From: Diphasiastrum complanatum
Lineage: Eukaryota; Streptophyta; Lycopodiopsida; Lycopodiales; Lycopodiaceae
DNA: 64,000 nucleotides
Assembly (NCBI GenBank): GCA_029204225.1
Contig: CM055097.1
Coordinates: 49,004,052 to 49,068,051 of the forward strand
Direction: 5' to 3'
Position numbers and translations under genes: made by a program. Positions 34,275-45,715 of the stretch are shown piece by piece. The notes under the pieces are model-generated. The model saw nothing but the letters and a program-made list of their open reading frames with translations, had not been told where the DNA came from and ran no database searches. Within the stretch, counting starts at the first letter, position 1, and each line of letters opens with the position of its first letter.

Positions 34275-34277
<3 letters not shown>
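33566..34277. other. No gene seen
   Basis: Two overlapping short frames (33701-33955 and 34045-33758) have no conserved features. Nothing else is recognised. Confidence 0.45.

Positions 34278-34337
<60 letters not shown>
34278..34337. repeat. (TC)n microsatellite
   Basis: About 60 bp of pure TC. Confidence 0.99.
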
Positions 34338-34340
<3 letters not shown>

Positions 34341-34542
34341 GTTTTATCTCTATTTCCCCCACTTGAGAATTTGTCACTTGTCTTTTTGTTTAGTTTTATC
34401 TCCAAAACCCTATTTCCAATTTTTTTTATATTTACGAACACCTATGTTCCCTTTATTTATACATAAGATATGATACCTCCTACAACGTTATACATACGTC
34501 TAGCTTGCTTCATAAATATGTCCAACTTGTTTGAAGATTGCT

Positions 34543-34651
34543 TATGGGACAAATGCAAAGCCCATGCACTGATTTTCAATAAATAGCTAGCACCTGCCTA
34601 TGGGACAAATGCAAAGCCCATGCACTGATTTTCAATAAATAGCTAGCACCT
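34543..34651 (+). repeat. 56-bp tandem duplication
   Basis: Two near-identical copies starting at 34543 and 34599 (TATGGGACAAATGCAAAGCC to AGCTAGCACCT). It ends eight bases before the recognisable start of the copia LTR at 34659. Confidence 0.95.
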
Positions 34652-34658
34652 CAATTGC

Positions 34659-35095
34659 TGTCTGTCTACTCTCTAAAGGATTGTAGGAATGATATAGTTG
34701 GCAGTGACCAACAGTCATATCTGAATTCCTGACAAACTGATTTCATTCGCGAATCCTTTTGCTTCACTTCACTTCGTGCTTGGCTACAAGCGTAAATCAA
34801 TTTCAGAGGCTCACTTAGGTTTCGTTTCGTTTCGTCATGTTTCGTTTCGTCTCGTCTCGTTACAGAGCTTGATTGATTTTGTCGCGAATTCTTTCACTTC
34901 GTTTCATTTTGTTTCGTGATCTGTGTGCTTCCAGCATGAATCAATGTCAGAGCTCGCTTCGCTTCGCTTCGCTTCGCTTCGCTTCGTTTTCGTTTAGAAT
35001 TCGTCTCGTTTCGTTTGGTTGTGTTACAGAGCCAGCTCGAACAGAAATAATTCGAGTGTCGGGAAAATTTTCTAAGTGCATTTTTGTTAGCATCA
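34659..35095 (+). mobile_element. Copia 5' LTR (437 bp recognisable)
   Basis: It aligns with 39008-39537 from TGTCTGTCTACTCT to GTTAGCATCA. Compared with the 3' copy it lacks about 85 bp near its end. It is full of TTTCG/CTTCG pentamers, including a perfect (GCTTC)n run at 34954-34986. Its 5' edge may be a truncation, because the sequence before the 3' copy has no polypurine tract. Confidence 0.85.
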
Positions 35096-35096
35096 G

Positions 35097-35108
35097 TGGT
35101 ATCAGAGC
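35097..35108 (+). promoter_or_regulatory. Primer-binding site, tRNA-iMet, perfect
   Basis: TGGTATCAGAGC, one base inside the CA end of the LTR. Confidence 0.95.
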
Positions 35109-35132
35109 CTACCATGTCATAATCTGACATAG

Positions 35133-36110
35133 TTGAAAAGCTATCAGATCAAGGGGGCTAAGGATTCAAACAATCAACCATCAACAAGTGTACACGAATT
35201 CAGAAGCAATGGCTTAATTAGCAACATACAATCCAAGATCTGTACAGTTCTGGATTCGTCGGGATTTAACTTTCTAGCATGGAAAGTGAAGACCTCGTTG
35301 ATACTAAAGGGTAAAGGTTTATTACCCAGGGTAGATGGCACAAAGGAGATGCCTACAACATCAGGCAAAGAGCTACATGAGTGGAGGGAGAAAAATGACA
35401 AGGCAGTAGCCTTGATATCATCATCCATCGAGGATAGTCTCACACTTGACCTGGCTACACTCTCCAAAGCAAAGGAGATGTGGGATACACTACTCACGAG
35501 ATTTCAAACGAAAGCACGCAGTCAAATAATGATGCTAGAAAATCAGCTGACAAATCTGTATTGGAACGGGAAGGACCTCACTTCTTTTGTAAGGAAGATG
35601 AAGGATCTATTCCTTTCCCTACACAATTCTGGAGCAAAAAATGCAGTGTCAACAGAGAAGCAGCTCACTTACCTGTTGAGAGCCTTACCTAGATCTTTCT
35701 AGACAACCAGAACCCTGCTCGCAAAAGATCCTACAATGACTCTCGAAAAGGCAACTGTCAAGATTCGAGAGGAAGTTGAGGCGAGAGAGCATCTTGATCA
35801 CAAGGATGCTTCTGACCAAGCCCTCTATAGCAACAAAGAAAAGACAAAGAAACAATTCAAGCCTAAGAGGGAGTCGAATCAAAGGCAAGATCGTGATCAG
35901 CAAGCAGAGGGGACCAACAAAGGCAAGTGGAAGAACAAAGAGAGGTCGAAACAGCAAGGTGGAGAAAAGAAGACTTGTGTGAGATGCAGACGAGAAGGGC
36001 ACACAGTCGATACGTGCTGGCTCAATCCAAAAATTGAGTGTATCCACTGCCACAAGAAAGGTCATGCAGCCATGAACTGTCGCCTGAACCCAAGGAACAA
36101 ATCAGCATAG
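35133..36110 (+). pseudogene. Copia gag with two intact zinc knuckles
   Basis: One frame of 325 codons, interrupted only by TAG at 35700. The order is typical of copia: a FNFLAWKVKTSLILKGKG start, SKAKEMWDTLLTRFQ, a coiled QIMMLENQLTNLYW region, TYLLRALPRSF, then a basic linker and two CCHC knuckles, CVRCRREGHTVDTC and CIHCHKKGHAAMNC, both with all ligands present. The protein would form the particle and bind element RNA. A second stop at 36108 separates it from the protease, which lies in the same frame, so gag and pol were one polyprotein. Confidence 0.92.
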
Positions 36111-36390
36111 AACAAACAGAAGAACAGTAACAGTTTGTCCTATGTCGAGGAGCCAGAGAGCTCGAAAATGGGCAAAGAGAGATCGAACAGAAATTGTTCG
36201 ACCGCCTACATTTGTGCAGATGTGTGTGCAGTGTCAACACCTGACACACAAGAGGTGATCCTAGACTCAGGAGCTACCTCACACTTCATGACATCAAGAC
36301 GAATTATGTCTGATTTTCGAAGTGTAGGTCCATCAAGATTTATTGTTCTTGGAGATGGATCCAAACATCAAGTGAATAGTATTGGTTCAC
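36111..36390 (+). pseudogene. Copia aspartic protease
   Basis: It continues the gag frame after the stop at 36108. The active-site block VILDSGATSHFMTS is at about 36256-36297, followed by FIVLGDGSKHQV. The frame loses homology at about 36390, where the GAG-pre-integrase region should begin. Confidence 0.9.
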
Positions 36391-36391
36391 T

Positions 36392-37069
36392 GTGGCTCAA
36401 ACGACACCACACGAATTATGGTGGGGTAGAAAGCCCAACCTGTCTCACATCAGAATCTTTGGCTATGCAACTTATGCACATATCCCTGATAAGCTTCGAA
36501 AGAAGCTTGATGAGAAAGCTGAACAAGGATATCTGGTAGGATATGACAACAATTCGTCATACTACAGAGTCTACATGCCAGACATGAACACTGTGAAGAC
36601 AGTGAGCAAGGTCAGATTTGATGAGAGCAGAACAATAGCCAATGATGATCCTGTCAGCTATGAAGTTTTGGAAAGACAATATTATGATCTGCCACCAGCA
36701 ACAGAGAGAGCAGAAGACGAACATGAAAACGAAGATTTTCAAGTCGCTTCACATTCGAGTGACGAATCAAAAGACGAAAGATTCGAGAATCAGCCTTCTG
36801 CTACAGTACCTATAAACCAAGATGGTTCCAGACCTAGCAGAGCAGACAAAGACAAAGGCATTGTAGTTCCAGGAGGATCTCCTAGTAGGTCAACAAGACA
36901 ACGAAGAGTGCCAGCAAGATATGTGCCAGACAGCTCAGCTTCCACATCAGAAGAGTTCTGTGAATTTAGCGGCGAACCACAGAAATTCAATGAGGCAATT
37001 GAATTTTCAAAGAAGGACAAATGGATCCAAGCCATGAACGAGGAGATGGAATCCATGAGAAAGAACTAG
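36392..37069 (+). pseudogene. Copia integrase C-terminal part (core deleted)
   Basis: It begins directly with TTPHELWWGRKPNLSHIRIF, which normally follows the integrase catalytic core, then LVGYDNNSSYYRVYMPD and an acidic linker up to EAIEFSKKDKWIQAMNEEM, the start of the RT region. The zinc finger, all three catalytic acids and the GAG-pre-integrase domain are missing. By comparison with the element at 24.0-25.1 kb, roughly 0.9 kb was lost at about 36390, with a frame change. This copy could not encode an integrase. Confidence 0.9.
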
Positions 37070-37560
37070 GTATGGACGTTGCATCCATAACCAGATAAGT
37101 GAAAGGCTGTGAAATGCAAATGGGTCTACAAGATCAAGTATGGACCAGATGGAGATGTTTCAAAATATAAGACAAGACTGGTAGCAAAGATATGGTATTG
37201 ATTATTCTGAAACCTCTCGACAATAGTACAAGAAGAAAGATCAAGCCCTGAAATCCTTGGGATACAAGCCACTTATGGCTGATTCCAATGTGTATGTGAG
37301 AATTACAGATGGAAAGATCATCATTGTGGCTGTGTGTGTGGACGACACTCTGATACTCTACAAGAGTGAGAAGCTGATGGCTGAAGTGAAGAATGACACT
37401 CGAAACATTTCGAGATTGTAGATATGGGAGAAGCTAGGTGTTACCTTGGCTTGCAGATTGAAAGAGACTATGAGAGAAGTAAGTTGTACTTTCATCAGTC
37501 CAGATACACCCAAAAAATCCTAGAGAATTTCAGGATGCTGAATTGCAAAGGAGCGAATAC
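37070..37560 (+). pseudogene. Copia reverse transcriptase, core deleted
   Basis: After stops at 37067, 37088 and 37097 the frame gives AVKCKWVYKIKYGPDGDVSK and TRLVAK, then a shifted YGIDYSETS. At about 37218 it jumps to KKDQALKSLGYKPLMADSNV. The polymerase motifs between these points (about 110 residues) are gone. The remaining active-site block reads VAVCVDDTLIL, with Cys instead of the usual Tyr before VDD. Further on CYLACRLKE-type and QSRYTQKILENFRMLNCKGA blocks follow in mixed frames. Confidence 0.9.
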
Positions 37561-37599
37561 TCCAATGCTTGCAAGAACAGTGCGCTGACGAGCAAAAAT

Positions 37600-38450
37600 T
37601 GTTCGAGGATTGCAGAAGAGAGAGAATTGATGCAGCTCACACCTTACAGAAAAATGATAGGATCGCTGATGTACCTTGCAGACAACACACGTCTTGACAT
37701 TGCCTATGCAGTGTTTAGGATGAGCCAATTCTGCACGAATCCTGGCTCGACACATATTGGAAGATTGCAAAACGAATTTTTTGAATATCTTCAATTAACA
37801 AAGGATTATGGTTTGTGTTATTGTTGTGATGCAGGGTTCCAGATGCTTTCTTACAGTGATGCTAGCTGGGCATCCCTCAAGGACGATTGTAAAAGTGTCT
37901 CAGGAGGATGCACCATTGCGTCAAGAGCGGCAATTCTCTGGGTCAGCAAGAAGCAGACCGTTGTGGCCCAGTCACTTGGTGAAGCAGAGTATGTTGCAGC
38001 AGCAAACATGGCCAACGAGATAATTTGGCTCAAACAATTCCTGGATGAATTGGGCGAAACAAGCAACGAACCTCTGGTTTTGCAGATGGACAACACATCT
38101 ACAATACATCTGATGAAAGACCCTACGTTTCACTCAAGGACGAAACACATTGCGATCAAGTACCACTTAATCAGGGATCTGATTGGCAAGAAGATCTTGC
38201 AGACCACCTTCATTGGAACGAAAGACATGGTTGTTGACATTTTCACAAAGGCCCTAAACAAAGGTCTATTCGAGAAACAGAGGAGCAGCCTTGGAGTTGG
38301 CCTTGGAGTCGTCAAACTATCATGCTTTGAGAGGGAGCTAAAGAAATATTTTGTTTCTAATGCCAAAGCTTTTCTAGCTTTCAATTCTGAACCATTGACA
38401 AAAGGTGACACGACACGACACAACACGAAATCAGTCATGCCCCACGAATA
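37600..38450 (+). pseudogene. Copia RNase H and polyprotein end
   Basis: A long open frame (37543-38451) holds MIGSLMYLADNTRLDIAYAV, then RNase H with SYSDASWASL, QSLGEAEYVAA and LQMDN (the three acidic positions), RTKHIAIKYHLIRD, and MVVDIFTKALNKGLFEKQ at the end. RNase H removes element RNA during reverse transcription. This domain is the best-preserved part of the element, though separated from a working polymerase. Confidence 0.92.
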
Positions 38451-38451
38451 A

Positions 38452-39007
38452 CCAACAAGATCAGCCAAGTACCATGGGTACAAATATCTGATCTGATATC
38501 ATAACATCATCAAAAGTGTTCTAGATTGTGGCTAATCTGCCACTCTTATAATTTGCGAATTAGGTGTAGATGTTTAATCTTTCTAATCTGTAAGTTACAA
38601 GACGCGACACAAAATTGTTCACAAACTATATACTTTTTGATTGATGCATAAACTAAGTCATGAAAGCAAGAGAAGACACAAAAATATATAGAATACAAGT
38701 CCGCCTGCGTGCGAGACAATTATGCATAGGATCTGTAGATCCACAAGCAAGACACTAATTTTTTAGAGAACCGTATTTCTCTCACGCCAACACACTGCAT
38801 GGATCTGTCATGCAATGCTGCAAAAAATTCAAGAAGATCAATAGGTAATATTGTAGCTGTTATGCAATGTTATTCTATACATTGTATGATCTCGAATGAA
38901 TTTTTTTCTGATGTTATTCGCATGTCTGATTTACTTGTTTCATTCAATTCCGCATATTGATTTGATTTTGTTGAATGCTACATTAATCTATTAACGTAGA
39001 TCAACAG
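38452..39007 (+). mobile_element. Region between copia polyprotein and recognisable 3' LTR
   Basis: No clear polypurine tract was found right before 39008. Part of this 556 bp may be LTR sequence that is missing from the truncated 5' copy. No gene seen. Confidence 0.4.
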
Positions 39008-39537
39008 TGTCTGTCTACTCTTTGAAGGACTGTAGGAATGATATAGCTGGCAGTGAGCAGCAGTCATATCTGAATTCCTGATGAGCTGATTTCGTTTGCG
39101 AATCCCGTCGCTTCACTTCGCTTTGTACTTCGTTTCGCGAATCACTTGGCTACAAGCGTAAATCAATTTCAGAGGCTCACTTAGATTTCGTTTCATTTCG
39201 TTTTATTTTGTTTCATTTCATCTCATCTCATCTCGTTACAGAGCTTGATTGATCTTGTCGCGAATTCTTTCACTTCGTTTCGTTTCGTTTCACGATCTGT
39301 GTGCTTCCAGCATGAATCAATGTCAGATCTCGTTTAAGTTTCGCTTTGTTTCGTTTTCGTTTAGAATTCATCTCATTTTGTTTGGTTGTGTTATAGAGCC
39401 TGCTTGATCTACTCGAACAGAAATAATTAGAGTGTTGCAAAAAGTTTTGCGAATCGTTCGTAATTTAATTTTATCAGTTTGTCACCAGAGTTATAGCTAG
39501 AATTCTGTTATTTCCAAGTGCATCTCTGTTAGCATCA
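39008..39537 (+). mobile_element. Copia 3' LTR (530 bp recognisable)
   Basis: Partner of 34659-35095. It ends GTTAGCATCA like the 5' copy. The flanks (ATTGC before the 5' copy, AGTAA after this one) do not form a target-site duplication, which suggests truncation or recombination. Confidence 0.85.
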
Positions 39538-42500
39538 AGTAACTGATCAAACAGAAATTGCTTGTAAAGTGAATGATCTTATTGAGTTGAAATCGCTCAG
39601 TTCTATAAGGTCACTGTAACCTTCACTTTTAGTTGAAGATTTTGTGAATCAGTCAATTAAGGAGCATTTCTTATTTTTTTTGGAATCAATAAAGACTAAG
39701 AATAACGTAAATCTTATTGGAACAGTTTCTATGTTGATCCATAAGGGGATTTTCTAGTAAATGAGTGCAACACTTAATCGGTTGAACAATCAAAGCTATC
39801 TGATTCATTTGTAATTAAAGTACTGCTGATACCTAAATTGAATTCTTTTCCTAGTACAAATTTGGGGCTATTAGTCTGAAACATTTTCGGGAGGGAGGAA
39901 AAAGGTGAAGCTTGAGGGTTGACCTAGTCGATCAATTTTGTTAATCTACTTTCAATTTTTGAAGTATAATAGATAGCATATGAGAATAACAATTGGGAAT
40001 TAATTAAGAACACTGCCTCTGGGAATTTGGACTTCTTTTCCCTAGTGATAATTAGAATTTTGAGAAATCGAAGATTCTAAGAGAAAAGTGAGTGGCAAGT
40101 CTGATAATCCATTTATGGAACCATCTCTGTTTTGCAATTAGATTTGGATCTTGCAAATGAAAGCAGATTGAAGGTGTTCCATACAAGAATCTAGTCATTT
40201 GGATTCTTTCCTATTATAGATTGTTTTCTTATAATAACTGTATCAACCAAGAGAGTTCTAACCAATAAAAGAATTAGGTTTTTTTTCCAATCTTGAAATA
40301 GATATTGGATATCTAGGATAGTATGGTATTTGGTTTTGTTGAGATCCATATACCTTTTGGGGGGTTAGTGAATACATTTACGGCATTTCAATTGTACTTG
40401 GATGATACATTTCATCTTGTCCATACTGGAGTACAATGTGGAATGGTATTCTTTGCGTAACACTTGAGGAGCATGAGGGATTTCAATAGTTAGAAGTATC
40501 TCCTGAAATTGGTCGTGTTTCTAATCCTATATCTAGGTATAGGATAGCCAAATAGTCTTTTGGACTTTTTGGGAAGACAGATCTAGAAGCAGACGATTCT
40601 TGAAGGGAAAGCTGGTGGTATGGGACATCATCAGTGAATGCAAAGGGGATTTCTTGGGTAAGAATATCTATAGACCGATGGTTAGTGACTACTGTAATGG
40701 TAATGCTAACACAGTCCATTGGTTTTTGCTTTGGGTATTTTGGAAAATTATGAGATATAGATCCAAATCCCAAAATAATATCTCATTATTTACAAAATTT
40801 GGAGTCCCTTAGATCTATATTAAACCTCTACTTTTTGGAAATTTCTTAAATACAAGACGATTGGATTGACATTTATATAATTCCTTCCAATATAGAACTA
40901 TCTTCTAAAGGACTGATTGTGCAAAGGTAGAACTATCCAGTTGAATTAGAGATCTAAGTGATTATGAATAATCTGGAACTAGAGGAGTTTTGGGAATATT
41001 GAGCTATGGATGGGAAGTAGTGGTAAAGACTAAATAAAGGTTCACTGATTGTTACCAATTGCCATTTTGTTATGGATTGGATCAGGGAAATAAATTTTTA
41101 TCTTAACCTTATGGCCAAAGATGTTTGTATAAGTTAGCCTGATTTTGGTTTGTACACTAAGATCTGAAGTAGGCTGATTGGTTGAAAAAAAATTGTTAAT
41201 AAAAGTTAGATTGTTGGAAAACTTGTGATGTGGAATTATTCACTTTAGAGATTTTTCAGATATGTTATTGACTCATGAGAAATAGAGCTTGTTTGTAGCT
41301 GAGTTGCAAAATTCTCAGTGAATTATGTGAGTAACATATGCAGATTATGGATATTTGCTAGTTTATAGCCTATGTTTATGTATAGGAACATAGTTGGATA
41401 TGTTGCTTATGTACATCCTTATCTTGTGGATCTGCTATGTGTTTTCTATGTACTGAGTTTATATCGTATACTTAAAGTAGTCAGTGTGCATAGACATATG
41501 AACAGTTGTTCAGAACATTTACTTGCAGGTTAATGTATCTTTCAGTGGAAAGGATAATTCATTAACTTATTAATGGTTTGGATGAGAATCTAAATGTGGA
41601 ATTATTCCGAAATATATGAATTCGATACCTAGACATTTAAGATTTCTGAATCATTTACAATTGACTTGAGAAATTGGATTACTTATGTTTAAAAGTTGAT
41701 TGGTTGAATAAGTTGTGTGAAGTGAATTCATCGGGAACTGTTTATTTTGACCTATATTGCTTATAAGACACATGATTTGTGAGTCATCAGGATTCATCTA
41801 TGAGAATTGTGTGCATAGAATATAGAAGATTCTTGATAAAGAATATTTCTTGAAGGAGAAATATCCTAAGTTATTGACTGAATCCTAGTGAGCTCATATT
41901 GGATGACATAGTCTAACTAATATCAAGGATAACCACTGAATTCAGTTGGAATTCAGCAGAACTTTGTAATCTCTAGATGTTGTTGTAGGTGATTGTATAA
42001 AGTTTATGTTGTTAAGGAGGGATGTACATTACTTGGTTGATTGTAGAATTTGGAACTCATAATTTGGTTAAGAATCGAGTTGGAAGAATATTTTTGGAAT
42101 CCAGTAATTTTCCTTGTGGAAAAGATTTCAGAATATTTCTTATATTTCATGAGTAGTATGTTATACATATACTCCAATATCTTTCAATGATGAAGTATGA
42201 TTTTGGAATCCTGTAAGTATGATTGATGAATCATAAGATTCTAAATGTTTATGATTGACGCCGAATCATATATTGGTACTTAGAAATCATTAGAAGATTA
42301 TATGGAAATTTGATGATTCTTAAGATTTGAGTAATTTTTGATCAATTGGGGGAGTCGAGGATTTAGATTTGTTATTTGAACTCTAAATTTCTTTACTTTA
42401 GTGTATATTTGAGATTATGTAAATCTCACAAGAATTTTCATTAAGTAATTGCTTACTTATGAGGAATTTGCTTACTTTTACAGATTCTAGTCAATGCTTG

Positions 42501-43368
42501 TGTATTGTTTTTTAGCCTAAAATCTCCGGTTAATTAGGAGCAGTTAATTCTATCAAGATTCAATGGTTGCTATTTTCTGGCATATGATGCTAGGGATAGA
42601 GCACTTAACTCAAGAGAGTATCTAGGGTACTCAGAGCTGAGTTAAAGTCATTTCTATCTTGATGGATCTCCTAAGAGATTTTCGTAGGATGAATTGTTGT
42701 ATCTTAGTTTTTGAAAAAAATCTAAGTGTACCGGTACCAAGAAGCATTTATGACAGGTAATTGTGGATAGTCTTGGACTAAAATTGTTTGGATCTTTAAC
42801 TTTTGAATTTGATTTTCAAAGTAAGATGAAAACTCACCCAAAGATTCATGTAAATTGAGATTACATGAAGGTGATATTACCACAATGGAGAGAATCAGAC
42901 CCAAGAGGAAAATTTATTTCTTAGTGTACTTCTAAAGGTTAATATAGTACTTCAGTTTAGAGATAGATAATTTGAGAATTATTTCATATTGAAATACTTA
43001 TTTGATATTGAAGTCAGACTAAGGATTGATGTTCAAGGTAAAAGTGAAAGTTAAAAGATTGATTTGTTAGATTTTGGACTTGATCTTCATGATTGGTCAA
43101 TTGCTCATCTAGTGTATCATATAAATATAGTTTATGTGATGATGGCAATTGGATGCGTTGAAGGTCTTGCCCATTTGGAGGACTTATCGCTCAATGTATC
43201 TGAAAGAGTACTCCGAATCATAGATAAACAAAAGAGAAATCGTTCTATCTCTTGGACGTGCTTGATTAGGTTGGTTGTCAAATTGAGGATAATGATTCAT
43301 GGGAAAGAGTTTGAAGCAAACAAATGTGGATCTTTCCTAATTACTTGTTCTGAGGATAGAATTGATTT
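39538..43368 (+). mobile_element. Heavily decayed LTR-element interior, probably Ty3/gypsy
   Basis: About 3.8 kb without long frames. Near 40350-40420 a faint trace reads PFG.LVN, AFQ and YLDDT in mixed frames, in the order of gypsy reverse transcriptase motifs. The region ends in a polypurine tract and an LTR start at 43369-43381. Everything else is too eroded to assign. The frame 43064-43417 has no known domain. Confidence 0.5.
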
Positions 43369-43380
43369 AAGGGAGAAGAA
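43369..43380 (+). promoter_or_regulatory. Polypurine tract
   Basis: AAGGGAGAAGAA directly before TGTTATGTCC, the LTR start. Confidence 0.75.
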
Positions 43381-43678
43381 TGTTATGTCCATGTCCTATA
43401 TAAGGGAATCAGAATAACATGGATAGCCGGTCACTTTAGTTGTATGTGCTTATTAGTTATGCTACGTCATTCCAGACATGGTCGTTATAAGTAATTAATA
43501 ATCATATGAGGGCCCAGACCTATAATATTACATAGGAGCACTTGCATTGTATATGACTGCTATAATGCAAGAATAGGAGATCAATAGCTTAATATAGGTT
43601 GCATGGGGGTCCTAAGGGAAATATTCTCTCCTCTTGGAAAGAATACATACCATGGAAACTCGCCCATCTCCCTATTGG
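43381..43678 (+). mobile_element. LTR, plus copy of an inverted pair
   Basis: It starts TGTTATGTCCATGTCC and aligns for ~298 bp with the reverse complement of 44679-44981. Shared blocks include GATAGCCGGTCACT, TAATTAATAATCATATGAGG, TATAATGCAAGAAT and ACTCGCCCATCT. Past CTATTGG at 43678 the two copies diverge. Confidence 0.85.
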
Positions 43679-44678
43679 AATTTCATATTCATGAGCCAAG
43701 ATTCCTCAAAAAGTTACATCACGTAGATTTCAAATTTGAGTGTTTTGATTGTCCATGTGTAAGCAAAAATTACTGCTGCTAGATCAAATCTACAATCTTC
43801 CAGAGTGTAGACAGACACTACTAACCTGTGTTTTTTTATTTTTTTAAGCATTCAACAAGAATGAGATAGTGTGCGGAATAAGAATAAACATTTTAAGATG
43901 TACAGACAACGATCAGACATCAAAATATTCCATATCATTTAAGATAAAGAAAAGCATGTGCATAATAGCTATTGTATTATCAATGATATTTTCTAGAGCG
44001 TTGTGTGACAAACTCACCCAGCGCATCGGTACAAGAGATACTATGTCTCTCACAAACTATATCAGATAGTCTCACTTACTAGTGGACTCTTGGACATCGG
44101 CTGGCAGTTCTATGTGCCTAGCTCAAATTGATCTTCAACCAATTTGATGTTCAACTGACACTCAGTTTGCCATTGCCATTGTCCATGGAGGTGGTACTCC
44201 TCCTGGTACGTGGCTTGATCTCCTTTGTACTTGGAACATGAAAATTCGTCGTCTTTCAATCTTCGGGTGTTTCGAGCTTCGTGGCTTCGTGTCTTCCTTC
44301 GGCTTTCCCTTTGTGGTCCTTCAATCCTCAAACTTTGGATCTTCGTCTTCGATTCTTTGTTCATTTGACCTCTGTGTCATGGGATCTTGGCCTTCGTTGA
44401 AACCATTATATAGGTAATTATTGTCTGGGGCAGTTTCTGCATGTGGGCAGTTCCTTTGTATTACTGCAGATACAAAGACTTGTTGGTCCTTTTCGTGCAT
44501 TTCTGCAGACACGAACTCGAAAGCTACCAAAGCTTTTTGGCTAGAAACATTAAGTTTCTTCAGCAATAACCACCCGGCCACATGAAATGGCTTGTCAAAA
44601 CCCTAACCACTTCACCCCCATGCCATGGTGATTGAATGCAAGAGGGGAGGGGCTTCTGTCTACAAGGATCAGAAAAAC
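43679..44678 (-). other. Spacer between inverted LTRs, with minus-strand frames of unknown nature
   Basis: Two overlapping minus-strand frames, 44581-44321 (86 codons) and 44364-44110 (84 codons), have varied composition (LVAFEFVSAEMHEKDQQVF, then a basic KPRSS/RRR stretch in the neighbouring frame) and could be one broken frame. They lie downstream of the LTR promoter part on the minus strand. No domain is recognised. Confidence 0.35.
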
Positions 44679-44981
44679 CAATAGGTAGATGGGCGAGTTT
44701 TCACTAGTATATATTCTCTCCCAAGAAGAGAGAATATTCCTCTTAGGATTCCCATGCAACCTGGAATAGCAATTGACCTTCGATTCTTGCATTATAGTAG
44801 TTAAACACCATGCAAGTTCTCCTATGTCCAAATATAGGTCCAGGCCCTCATATGATTATTAATTACAATACTGGCCAAGCCCGAAATGACGAGGCATAAC
44901 TAATAACCACATACAGTGGAGTGACCGGCTATCCATGTCAATAATTATTCCGAATCCCACATACTGGACATGGACATAACA
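44679..44981 (-). mobile_element. LTR, minus copy of an inverted pair
   Basis: It starts (minus strand) TGTTATGTCCATG at 44981. No polypurine tract lies outside it, so it is either a separate (solo or truncated) insertion or an inverted rearrangement of the element ending at 43.4 kb. Confidence 0.85.
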
Positions 44982-45480
44982 ATGATGCTTTGATGGGATA
45001 CAAAAATTTGATGAATTTTGAACCCCCATTAGATAGTATGTCATTAGTTCTTGCATGGAATATCTATCTAATTGCTATTTAATATAATGCAAGATATGCT
45101 TCTAATGTTGGTGATGTCAAGGATCTTGCAAGGCTCAAGAAGGAGTCAAGTGAAGAAGATGGTGTAGACTACCAATCTCCACACCTAGGCACATCAAATG
45201 GATCATCAAGATTCAAGGAGGAGCCATGAAGGATCTTTAGCATAAGTGAAAATATGCAAAGAGAAGGCACTATCTCATCCATCTCTAACACTTTCATGAC
45301 TTCTTTGATGGTTGAATCAAGTTACTTTGATGATGTGTCAAAATCTCAAAGTCGACTTGAGATTATTCCACATGACTATGATGCTTTGGTGAGATACAAA
45401 AATTTTATGATTTTTTATTCTCTATTTGATGTCATGCCATTAGTTCATGGGTGGAAGTTCTATCTACTTGCTTTCGGATT
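44982..45480 (+). repeat. Diverged ~100-bp direct repeat
   Basis: 44982-45080 and 45378-45480 share ATGATGCTTTG, GATACAAAAA and CATTAGTTC blocks in order. The first copy starts exactly where the minus-strand LTR starts. Confidence 0.65.
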
Positions 45481-45715
45481 TCATGCAAGTGGGATTGGTC
45501 AAATCATCAATTTGTTGGATGATGTTGTGTTCTCATGTTGTGAGGCAATTTGTAAACACATTATGAGAATAAGTGAATCATCCTCCAAGGACACTTATAT
45601 CCATAATGATGTATTTAGTCTCATTAGATCTACTATTAGCATGGTCATCAAGCATGAAAAACGATGCAAACTCTTTGTTATTATAGCATGCATAGTCCTG
45701 CCAATCTTGATATGA
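45254..45715 (+). CDS. Unidentified 153-codon open frame
   Basis: An ATG-initiated frame of 153 residues with ordinary composition and a hydrophobic C-terminus (CKLFVIIACIVLPILI) that could be a membrane segment. It overlaps a copy of the local direct repeat and no splice partners or family are recognised. It may be a chance frame or a remnant of a mobile element. Confidence 0.2.
   Translation: MQREGTISSISNTFMTSLMVESSYFDDVSKSQSRLEIIPHDYDALVRYKNFMIFYSLFDVMPLVHGWKFYLLAFGFHASGIGQIINLLDDVVFSCCEAICKHIMRISESSSKDTYIHNDVFSLIRSTISMVIKHEKRCKLFVIIACIVLPILI

Noticed and set aside
34659-39537. Intact, autonomous copia element
   Set aside because: Stops at 35700 and 36108, deleted integrase and RT cores, and no matching target duplication.
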